A stretch of 64,000 nucleotides of DNA. Origin: Przewalskia tangutica (lineage: Eukaryota > Streptophyta > Magnoliopsida > Solanales > Solanaceae). The stretch covers positions 32,394,485-32,458,484 of the forward strand of contig CM056725.1 in NCBI GenBank assembly GCA_029844215.1, read 5' to 3'. The notes beneath the pieces were generated by a model, which worked only from the letters and a program-made list of their open reading frames with translations, ran no database searches and was not told the DNA's origin. Numbering within the stretch: position 1 is the first letter of the stretch; every line of letters begins with the position of its first letter. A program made the position numbers and the translations under genes. Positions 35,273-44,771 of this stretch are shown one piece after another.

Positions 35273-35933
35273 GAGAGGTTGACGATCGCCCCAGTTCTTA
35301 CTCTTCCAGAGGGTCCAGACGGTTATGTGGTTTATTGTGATGCGTCGGGCATCGGGCTTGGATGTGTATTGATGCAGCAGGGCAATCTTATAGCTTACGC
35401 ATCTCGACAGCACAAGAAGCATGAGAAGAACTACCCCACACATGACTTAGAGTTAGCGTGATGATTCACGCCAAGATCCGGAGACATTATTTGTATGGAG
35501 TTCATGTGGATATTTACACGCACCACAAGAGCCTCCGGTATATCTTCGACGGAGGAGTGAACTTGCGGCGAGAGACGGTGGTTAGAGCTACTCAAGGATT
35601 ATGATGTCGATATCCTATACCACCCAGGGAAGGCCAATATAGTGGCAGATGCCCTTAGTCGTAGGTCGATGGGTAGTCTATCAGATGTGCAGCCAGAGAG
35701 GAGGGGCATGGTCCGCGAGTTACATCAGCTAGCGAGCCTTGGAGTCCGATTGATTGATTCTGATAGTAGTGGGGTTCGGGTTCGAGAGGTTGCCGAATCT
35801 TCCATCGTCGAGGAGGTGAAGAGGCGACAGTATGAGGATCCGATTATGACACGATATCGAGATAGGCTCTTCGTGAGGGGAAGGGTCCTTTTGAGGTAGC
35901 ACCTGATGGGGTGCTAAGGTTTGAGGGCAGCTT
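35273..35933 (+). pseudogene. RNase H and linker of element C
   Basis: Continues the RT of C after D. The first frame reads RLTIAPVLTLPEGP and VVYCDASGIGLGCVLMQQ, with the first RNase H aspartate (YCDAS), then AYASRQHKKHEKNYPTHDLE with the conserved glutamate region. A stop follows at 35459. The next pieces (HVDIY, SLRYIF) are in other frames, and from 35642 MADALSRRSMGSLSDVQ and ESSIVEEVKRRQYEDPIM form an open frame of 85 codons. The enzyme removes RNA from the RNA-DNA hybrid. It is broken here by at least two shifts. Confidence 0.85.
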
Positions 35934-36780
35934 GTGTGTTCCATATATTGCAGGACTTCGACAGCAGGTTCTAGGGGAAGCACACAGCGCGCGTTACTCT
36001 ATCCATCCGGGGTAGACAAAGATGTACCACGACCTCAGATCTGTGTATTGGTGAGACGGTCTGAAGAGGGACGTTGCAGAGTTTGTTGCTCAGTGCCCGA
36101 GTTGTCGCAGTCAGTGGAGCACCGCAGGCCCAGTGGGTTGTTGCAGGCTATAGAGATTCCGACATGGAAGTGGGAGGTGATCAATATGGACTTTGTTACA
36201 GGGTTACCTCGCACTCAGAGGAAGCATGATTCCATTTGGGTTATCGTCGACAGGCTGACGAAATCCGCCCACTTTCTTCCCATCAGGACAACTTTTTCGG
36301 CCAAGGATTACGCTAGACTTTACATCTGAGAGATCGTGAGACTGCATGGGGTCCCTATATCTATCATATCAGACAGAGGAGCCCAGTTTACGGCTAACTT
36401 CTGGAGGTCTTTCCAGAAGGGATTAGGGACGCAGGTGAGCCTCAGTACTGCATTCCATCCTCGCAGCGGACAGCGAGCGCACTATCCGCATACACTTGAG
36501 GATATATTGCGAGCCTGTGTTATTGATTTCAGGGGTATCTGGGAGGATCATTTTCCGCTAGTAGAGTTTGCGTATAACAACAGCTACCACTCCAGTATCC
36601 AGATGGCGCCTTATGAGGCCTTATATGGGAGGAAGTGCAGGTCACCGATAGGCTGGTTTGATGTGGGTGAGTGCGATTAGTCGGGCGGACTTGGTTCACA
36701 GCGGTGGATAAGGTGAAGCTTATCCAGAGCGATTATTGACGGCTTCGAGTCGGCAAGTCGTATCACGAGATCATCGGCGT
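35934..36780 (+). pseudogene. Integrase of element C (broken)
   Basis: Integrase inserts element DNA into the host genome. Seen: WKWEVINMDFVTGLPRTQ with the first catalytic aspartate (about 36164-36217), VIVDRLTKSAHFLPIR, then a TGA at 36328 in place of a sense codon, then GVPISIISDRGAQFTANFW with the second aspartate (about 36345-36400). The glutamate region is spoiled: FHPRSGQRAHYPHTLED stands where element B has the intact QAERTIQALED. VEFAYNNSYHSSIQMAPYEA and GRKCRSPIGWFDVGE follow. The N-terminal zinc-binding part (about 35990-36110) is frameshifted. Confidence 0.87.
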
Positions 36781-36806
36781 CGACATTTGGAGTTTGAGGT
36801 TGCTGA

Positions 36807-37298
36807 TTGGGTTTTCCTGAAGGTGTCACCCATGAAGGTGTGATGAGGTTTGGGAAGAAAGGGAAGCTTAGCCCAAGGTACATTGGGCCTTATCAGATTG
36901 TACGTAGGGTAGGCAAGGTTGCCTATGAGTTGGATCTGCCGTCCGTCCGGAGGCGATATATCGATTTTCATGTTTTATCTTTGAGGAGATGTATCGGAGA
37001 TCCGTCTAGAGTGCACCCGATTGATGATGTCCAGGTGACAGAGGGGTTATCGTATAAGGAGAGTCCCATAGCGATACTCGATCGTCAGGTTAGGCGAATG
37101 CGGACAAAGGATGTGGTTTCCGTCAAGGTCTTATGGCGGAACGAGAACAAAGAGAAGATGACGTGGGAAGCAGAGGAGGACATGGGGCAGAAGTATCCTC
37201 ACTTATTCCCCACACCTCCAGGTAACTCACTTTCCTACTTGTTGATTTTAATTGTCATTTTGCTTACGTGTTATTTTGGCTTTGCATGGCATTCTTGA
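36807..37298 (+). CDS. Integrase C-terminus and chromodomain of element C
   Basis: An open frame of 163 codons. Seen: GVMRFGKKGKLSPRYIGPYQ, YELDLPSVRRRYIDFHVLSL, then the chromodomain-like part SPIAILDRQVRRMRTKDVVS, VKVLWRN and MTWEAEEDMGQKYPHLF, ending about 37210. This chromodomain, fused behind integrase, marks chromoviruses and is thought to steer insertion to marked chromatin. The hydrophobic tail after PTPPGNS (SLSYLLILIVILLTCYFGF) is probably untranslated sequence read through, not a membrane segment. Between VRRR and FHV the usual EAVHPV segment is altered. Confidence 0.85.
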   Translation: MGFPEGVTHEGVMRFGKKGKLSPRYIGPYQIVRRVGKVAYELDLPSVRRRYIDFHVLSLRRCIGDPSRVHPIDDVQVTEGLSYKESPIAILDRQVRRMRTKDVVSVKVLWRNENKEKMTWEAEEDMGQKYPHLFPTPPGNSLSYLLILIVILLTCYFGFAWHS

Positions 37299-37348
37299 TT
37301 GGGGGATACAGTTATGAGGGCCTATATCATTATCTTTGTTTGAGAAGG

Positions 37349-37383
37349 AACATTCGGGACGAATGTTTCTAAGGAGGGGAGAA
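37349..37383 (+). promoter_or_regulatory. Palindrome plus polypurine tract of element C
   Basis: Arms AACATTCG (37349-37356) and CGAATGTT (37360-37367) with loop GGA, then AAGGAGGGGAGAA up to 37383. The purine run is slightly different from the AAGGGGGGAAGAA of the other elements. Confidence 0.87.
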
Positions 37384-38010
37384 TGTTATACCCCGTAGTT
37401 CCGGAGTATGTATGTAAGTACGTACGTACGAATGTTTAAACCCTAATTAGGGTAAGAATGAAAGAATTGTTTTCCGACGGAAAAATATTCCGAACTTTGT
37501 GAAGGAAATTTTACGTTTTCAATATTTTAACTAACTATGGAATTTTTCCGAGAGATAAATATTTTGGACCAATAGGAGGGCGACATGTGTCACCCCAAGT
37601 GGACATGGGTGGACGTTTTTCAAGACTAGTGGGCAAGACAAGTGGCCAAAAGTCTTGCATGGCATTTGCATGGCATAGTGGACAGTTTTTGCAAGGTTAG
37701 TGGGCAAGTCAAATGGTCAAAGTCTTGCATGGCATTTGTGGGACAAGTGGACAAAGGAACCTACACAAAAATCTATACCATACACATGTTTCAATCCTAA
37801 CCCTTGGTTGTCATATATAAACACCTCTAGTTGATGAAATCTTCCACACTTAGAACATTTCAAGACTTGAAAATATTTTCCTCTCCTCCCTAGTTTCTCT
37901 CGTCCCACCCCCTCTTTCTTGAGCAAATGTTGTCCAAAAATTCTTAAACTTATAAGTGTTCTTCCTTAATGTATTAGAAAGATTATTAACCAAGAGTTAG
38001 ACAAGATTTC
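37384..38010 (+). mobile_element. 3' LTR of element C, first segment
   Basis: Starts TGTTATACCCCG; nearly identical to 11351-11976 in the 5' LTR. TATA box TATATAAACACC at about 37815. Broken at 38010 by solo LTR F. Confidence 0.92.
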
Positions 38011-40310
38011 GGTTACACCCCGTAAGTCCAGGACATGTATAAGAGAATGTACGTAAGGAATCAAGACTTGGAAATTAGTACGAAAGGAAGAATTGTTTTC
38101 CGACGAAAAATCTTCCGAACGTCGGAAAGGAAAAATGTTCGTTGTTGAGAATTGAATTCTCAAAATGCATTATTTGAAGAGTATGGTACTTTTAACATTA
38201 TGGAAATTATTTTTACGAATTTGGTCACGTGGGGCCCACCCGAGGAATTTTACATTTTTGTGGGGCCCACGAGGGTTACGGAAATTTTGTAGACGAATGA
38301 GAGGGAGACACGTGGCACACCCACATGTGGTCTTGGACGAAATTTAATGAGGGTAAAATGGTCATTGACCACCTTGGAAGATTAGTCTTGCTAGCATGAC
38401 ATTGTTGACTTGTCAACTTGTCCACATGGGCTTGATCCTAGTGAAACCCATCCAAGCCTCACATTTGTTGTAATCTAAGCCCTCCAATGTGTTTTAAATA
38501 CTACACTAGTAGCAAGACTTGGCATTTCTACACTTAGAAAAATTAGAGAGTCCTTGTGCTTGAGAGATAGCTCTCGGCTTTCATGAAATTCCCACACAAA
38601 AAATTTATAGTTTTGATCCATTAGCCACAAGACTTCAACCCAATGTCCCTAAGAGTATTGTAAGGATATCTCAATAGAAAGATTTCGGAAAAACGGCGTT
38701 TTCGTATTAGTCGCAAGGCGGAAACTTGAGGAGTTCTTCAACTTTGAAGTTGGAACTTGAAGATGGGTTCTTCATAGGCCTCTAAGGAGTGCTTGGAGCG
38801 GATTGGAACCTAAGGAAAGGAGCTAAGAATTGCTAAGGCGCGACTTTGAATCTTGGAAATTTTAAGGGCTTGGAAAGGTATAATTTTGTCGTTTTAGCAA
38901 TTAAGTTTACTTATTGATTGTAGCTATGGATATTAGCAAGCATGAGTTATATATTATGTAGTTGGATAAATATATTGGTTATTGGAACCCTAATCCGAAA
39001 ACTAGCATGTTTAGCTATAAGATTGGAATTCAAGTTGATTATTAGTTTAAGTCGTCGCATGTTGTATAAAGAAGGAAATTGTAGTTGTTGAAGTTGTTAA
39101 TGACTATATAACATGTTAGAACTAAGAACTTGGATCGAAAAAGAATTTGGAAAGGACTTAGTGTTGTTATTTATGTTGGCCGAGAATGGCTTGAATATGG
39201 AAACTACTTGATATTAATTGTGGGGTGGAATTTTACACGTATTGTAAAGCGTGTAATCCTCTTTGGTTGGTTGTTGTTTGGAGCCTTAAATGTGGCATGT
39301 TTGGTTGTTGTATTCGGCCTTGAAAAAGGTGGCAAAGCGAGTAGAAACAAAGGAAGTGCTGCCCGATTTTTCGTAGAATTAGAGACCGTATACTTAGTAT
39401 TATTCTACGTTAGAGACTAGAAGTTGATAGTCTTATTGTGACCATTATAGGTTGACACTTCTACGTACGGCGTATTCGGCTTAGCTTGTGGATATAGCCG
39501 AAAAGGTATGTGAAATATCTCCTCTTCTAGCATGATTCCTTAAGATAAAGAAAGTAAGTTCTACTCCTTAAATGATCCATTCCTTGGTTGTACTTAGATT
39601 GCCTAATATAGAATTTGTTCTATGTACTTCCCTGATTATACTTTGATGTTTAAATTGTAAGTTGTATAATTCATTTCCTTAGTGAAGTTTGGATTCTTAA
39701 AAGTGAAAGTATTTTACTTAAAATACATAGACTCTTGAAAAGGAAGTGGTTTCCAAATCTTTTGGCTAGTGCCTTAATTCCAAAACCTAAAGGTCATTAT
39801 AATGACTTTAGGGGAGTCAAAGGAGTGCTTTACTTACTTGTTTTAAAAGAGGAGAAGTGACATGATTTAAGAGAAGTAACTTGTTTTAGAGGTGTGAGTT
39901 ACTTGAGGTTTAAAAGTAGAAGAAACTTGTTTTCTAAATATTAAGAGACTTGTAGTATTTTAAAAGTTGAGAACTTGATTTGTAAGTATGTGCTACTTGG
40001 TTTTAATAGTATAAGTCTCTTGGTTATAAAAGGAATGGATATGTCTAAAACCATAAAGGGTTATAACGGCTTTATGGGAAGTTGGTTATAACGGCTTTAT
40101 GGAAGGTTAAGAAAGTTGTCTATTTTGATTAATGGGCATAAGTTGCCTAGATTGTGAAAATTTGAAGTTACTTGATTTCAAGCCTTGAAATGAGTTTTCT
40201 AAAAGTGTAGTAACTTACTTTGAAAAATAGACATGCCTTGATACTACGGGTGTTAGTATCTTGGGGTTTTACATAAAAAAGAGTCTTTTGAAAAGAATGT
40301 ACGTACGTAG

Positions 40311-40838
40311 TACTTTGGCCTGTTTAATTGAGAATTATTCTATGTGTGCCTTGATAAGTACTTTGGCCTGTTTAATTGAGAATTATTCTATGTGTGCCTT
40401 GATAAGTACTTTGGCCTGTTTAATTGAGAATTATTCTATGTGTGCCTTGATAAGTACTTTGGCCTGTTTAATTGAGAATTATTCTATGTGTGCCTTGATA
40501 AGTACTTTGGCCTGTTTAATTAAGAATTATTCTATGTGTGCCTTGATAAGTACTTTGGCCTGTTTAATTGAGAATTATTATATGTGTGCCTTGATAAGTA
40601 CTTTGGCCTGTTTAATTGAGAATTATTCTATGTGTGCCTTGATAAGTACTTTGGCCTGTTTAATTGAGAATTATTCTATGTGTGCCTTGATAAGTACTTT
40701 GGCCGGTTTAATTGAGAATTATTCTATGTGTGCCTTGATAAGTACTTTGGCCTGTTTAATTGAGAATTTTTCTATGTGTGCCTTGATAAGTACTTTGACT
40801 TGGTTAATTGAGAATTAGCCTATGTGTGCTGGTGATAG
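40311..40838 (+). repeat. 48-bp minisatellite in LTR F, about 11 copies
   Basis: Copies start at 40311 and every 48 bp after it, each beginning TACTTTGGCCTGTTTAATTG and containing TATGTGTGCCTTGATAAG. Most copies differ by at most one base, so the expansion is recent. Because 48 is a multiple of three, it produces a 185-codon open frame repeating STLACLIENYSMCALI; there is no other sign that it is a protein gene. Confidence 0.95.
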
Positions 40839-41044
40839 CCTTTGAGTGCAAGTATTATGTTTTATTACGTTGCCGCGACTCTCGGTTGGAGAAGCTTTGT
40901 CATGTTGTAAGTTACTTGGAGCGTCTGAAGCGGTGATGTGGGATTCCACGGGTATGCTTCCGTTATTTGTAGTACTTGGGTTAAATTCCCGGATTTTTAT
41001 AAAAGACATGGTAGTACTTACGTTTTGTTTGACGGTCGGTTGAG

Positions 41045-41345
41045 ATAGGGTAAGAGTATAAGTGAGGGGTAAACCCCCAAGACGCTATACCACCTTCTCC
41101 AGGGTAAGAGTATAAATGAGGGGTAAACCCCCAAGACATTATACCCCCTGCTTGTTTTGTTTGATGGTCGGTTGAGATAGGGTAAGAGTATAAGTGAGGG
41201 GTAAACCCCCAAGACGCTATACCACCTTCTCCAGGGTAAGAGTATAAATGAGGGAAAACCCCCAAGACATTATACCCCCTGCCTTACCACCTTCTCCAGG
41301 GTAAGAGTATAAGTGAGGGGTAAACCCCCAAGACGCTATACCACC
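41045..41345 (+). repeat. Compound 54/78-bp minisatellite in LTR F
   Basis: Five copies of GGGTAAGAGTATAA with GAGGGGTAAACCCCCAAGAC, starting at about 41048, 41102, 41180, 41234 and 41299. Spacing is 54, 78, 54 and 65 bp, so 132 bp acts as a higher-order unit. The core GGGGTAAACCCCC is itself nearly palindromic. Confidence 0.9.
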
Positions 41346-42040
41346 GGTGGGACTTGTTGTTCATGTATGCCTATTGGTGTTGTACTATATCATGGACTGC
41401 CAGCAGTGAGGAAGGATTTCCACGGGCATGATTGATATTATGGGCGTGAGACCCATGGTTATATTTTAGTAATGACATGAGGGCATGCGTCCCTGACTTG
41501 TTATGACTGCATATGTGTTGTGTATTGTAGGTTCGCTATCATACATGTCTCGCATTTTGTATAGTATTATGATTTCATTACTGATTTCATCGTTTCACAT
41601 ACTTGGTACATTCTTCGTACTGACCTCCTTCGGGGGGCTTCATTCATGTCGCAGGTTTAGGTACGCTGTTTGGTGATCGGCAGGTGTAGGACCCTGCTCA
41701 GAGCTTTTGGATAGCTCCTTCTGTTCGGGAGTTTATCTTTTTGGTATAAGTTCTTTCAGTACAGGCTTTGTACAGTTACGGGTACGGCGGGGCCTTGTCC
41801 CGTCATAGTTCAGTATAACTCTTAGAGGTCTGTATTCATATGTGGGATTGGACTCATGTACAGTGTTGTGTCTTTTGTTTATGTTTATTATATGGCAGCC
41901 TTGTCGGCTTTGCCCTTGCACCTACGTTAGTAAAAAAAAAAATGAGGTGTTATTTAAATTCCGCAGTTTACTCGTGTTGTTAAGGTAGAAGGGTGCCCAG
42001 GTAGGGCACCAGTCACGGGCCCGGGGTTCGGGGTGTGACA

Positions 42041-42098
42041 ATTTCACACTCCTAGCCTCAAAAACCCTCACAAAGCCGAGAGTGGGCAGATTTGGAAC
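42041..42098 (+). mobile_element. 3' LTR of element C, second segment
   Basis: 58 bp that continue the C LTR after F (starts with the duplicated ATTTC, then ACACTCCTAGCCTC). It matches 11972-12028 in the 5' LTR. It is cut at 42098 by LTR G, and the rest of this LTR is not in the window. Confidence 0.85.
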
Positions 42099-44771
42099 TG
42101 TCACGACCCGACCACGGACCCGCGACTGGTGCCTTACCCCGGGCACCCTAGTGATACAACATCAGAGAAAATCAGCACAAATGAAAACTTACACATGAAA
42201 CAAGATATACAATAATAATAAGAAAACAGGCTAACCAAAACGGTTACCTTTCTGAATATATAAATAAAACTTGAACCTGAACAGTTACATCCCTTTTACA
42301 AACTCTGCCCACAACAGTACTACAGACCTCTACGAATGTTATAACAACAACGACGGGACAGGGCCCCGCCATACCCCTGAATGTAAGTACCTACAACGAC
42401 AGGGGACTATACCAAAGATAAGCCTCCGGAGAAACGGAGCTTCCCAACGCTGAATCGTGATCCTATGAGCGAGGATCAACAATCGTGTACCTCTACTGCG
42501 GCATGACGCGGCCCGAAGGAGGTCGGTCTAATAGGTACCAAGTATGTAAAGCGAAAATCGTAAATGAAATCATAGTAGTCTATATAAAGCAGAGACATAT
42601 ATGATAACCAAACCTGATACATAATATGTGATACGCGTCAAGTCGTGGACTCACGCCTCAAAGTCATCACTCAAATATAACTATGGGTCTCATGCCCGCA
42701 ACATCAATCATGCCCGTGGAACACCTTCGCTGCCGTGATCTACGATAACCATACCAGGAGTACATGAACACGGGTCCCACGTGTCATAAAACCATCTGAG
42801 GTAAGTCTGAAGGCTAACTACGGATACCAAAGCGCGTCATCAATCGGCCAGGGCAATCACGAAGCCAACTACGGATACCAAAGACGTACCAACAAATCTA
42901 TATAACCATACCACGGTGACCCGGGGCAAACGAAGCCAACTACCGAGATACCACTGCGCCACGTAATGGGTGGGGCAATCTGAGACTAACTACCGGATAA
43001 CAAGCCGGAATCACGAGACTTCACAAAACCGAGCAGGGCAAGTCGAAGGCTAACTACGGATACCAAGCTGAATCACCACGACCTCGGGGCAAGTACGAGC
43101 CAACTACGGATACTGCCGAATCGGTAAAACCTCATGGAGAGCTAGTCCATGGAATAATAATCACGAAGCGTGCGTGGAATGCTCGTCACCGCCAGACGCG
43201 TCAAGTAAGATCATAACAAATCAGTCGGCCATCCATCGAGAGACGCGGTGGTATAGAAATACAATACTAGCACGACAAGGCTATCACATGCAAACATAGG
43301 CAAGTTACACACAACTCAAGGTACTTTCATTTTATGCCAAAGTCCAGGTTTTAACCCCAAAGTACTACGTACGTTAAATTCTTTTTAAAAGATCCATTTC
43401 TTTTACAAAGATCACCCGATGCCCATATTATCAAAATAGAGTGACTAACATTTTAAGTAAACCAAAACAACTTCCATACTTTCCTTTTTAAACCAAATTA
43501 AGACAATACTATGCCTTCTTTTTAGACCAAAACACTTCTCCTTTTAAAGTCAAGTTACCATTTTAAAACTAATGATAAAACCATTCTTTTGTTTTCATAA
43601 AGTCGTTATAACTAACTTCCCATAAAGCTGTTATAACACTTTATGTTTTAAACCAATTTAAGACAAAACCATGTCTTTCTTTTAAACCAAAAACTCTTCA
43701 ATTCCTCAAGTCTCTTTTCTTTTAGAAATCAAGTTCCTTAATATTTCACATCAAGTCATTTATAAGTCAAGTCTCTTATCTTTTAAAAACCCCAAACCAT
43801 TTCTTTACCTACATAAAGTTGTTATAGCAAACTTCCCATAAAGCCGTTATAACACTTTATGTTTTAAACCAACCAAATTCATTTAGCACATGTACGTCTA
43901 CCGTACTACATAGTTCACAACAATCATGCTAGAAAAGATAGGAAGAGGTTCACATACCTCGCGACGATTATCGACAATTAGCAAAACGCTCCAAAGTACT
44001 CTAACCTTGCTCGCCTTTACCACCCTTACGCTACTCGTAGCACTTCAACCTATAAAGGCCACAAAACGTCTATCAACCTCTAGATCTCTTCGTAGAATAA
44101 TTCTGGATACAAGATTCCTTATTCTACGGAAAATTCGTGACACCTCCCCATCGCAACCACATAAATCTCCTCCTCTAACGAGGCTGCTGCCAAACCAACA
44201 ATCCCGGGGGTTACGCCTAACCGGACGTGTATAATTCTACTCCACAATAATACTACAAGTCTACTGTAAATATAGTCCTATGTAAATACAGTTCAATTCT
44301 TTATAATCATCCTTCCAATATATCTTATACTCAATTCTAAACTACTACAACATGTAATCTCCAATTACAATAGGGGGACATAGGTAATTACCTCGATAAG
44401 CCCAAAATTATCCAAGATATAAGTCGATCCTGAGCAACGTTTAGCTCCATTCCTTACGCTCCAACCCGCCCAGCAACCCAGAAGTTTCTAAACAACTTCT
44501 CTTAACACTTCATCTAAGCTATGAAGATTTTTCTAGGGCTTCATTTTGCGACTATGGAATAAAGTAGTATTTCCGGGCTCTTATGTTGGGATTTTTTTGG
44601 AAGCTAAAGTATTTGGAATAACAACAATACTTGAAGAATTCTACTCAAAGTGGGGGGGGGGTGTTTGGACGAGAACTCACTAAGGGAGGGAGGGGAATTT
44701 TTTTTGCCTTGGAAACTTTCTAATGTGGATGAAATAAAGTCTTGCACACAAGGGGTATTTATAGGGAAATC
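42099..44771 (-). mobile_element. Minus-strand LTR G, cut by the array
   Basis: Starts TGTCACGACCCGACC, the reverse of the usual LTR end, next to flank GGAAC (presumed target duplication). 2.67 kb are visible and resemble LTRs A and D on the opposite strand. It stops at 44771, a few bases before its own promoter would be passed (TATA box on the minus strand at 44755-44763), because LTR1 begins at 44772. Whether G is a solo LTR or part of a full element cannot be seen. It lacks the 221-bp cassette. Confidence 0.85.
42800..43140 (-). repeat. Minisatellite in LTR G (TATCTGGTAGTT type, minus)
   Basis: Repeated AGCCAACTACGGATACCAA and CTAACTACCGGATA segments separated by GGGGCAA spacers, i.e. the reverse complement of the TTGGTATCTGGTAGTTAG repeats of LTRs A and D. 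Confidence 0.7.

Larger units (their letters stand above)
38011..42040 (+). mobile_element. Solo LTR F inserted in the 3' LTR of C
   Basis: A 4030-bp solo LTR with target duplication ATTTC (38006-38010 and 42041-42045). It ends GGGTGTGACA. Its first base is G instead of T (GGTTACACC), a mutated terminus. Its unusual length comes from two tandem arrays (40311-40838 and about 41045-41345). No internal region remains. Confidence 0.9.

Noticed and set aside
37213..37298. Membrane segment at the end of the chromodomain frame
   Set aside because: The hydrophobic stretch follows the usual end of the polyprotein and reads into T-rich noncoding sequence; relatives normally end near the PHLF motif.
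40261..40818. 185-residue repetitive protein
   Set aside because: It is translation of the 48-bp minisatellite in a solo LTR; it begins in LTR sequence and has no independent support.
38011..44771. LTR F (plus) and LTR G (minus) as terminal inverted repeats of a DNA transposon
   Set aside because: F has its own ATTTC duplication and is complete by itself; G has different flanks. They are separate insertions in opposite directions.
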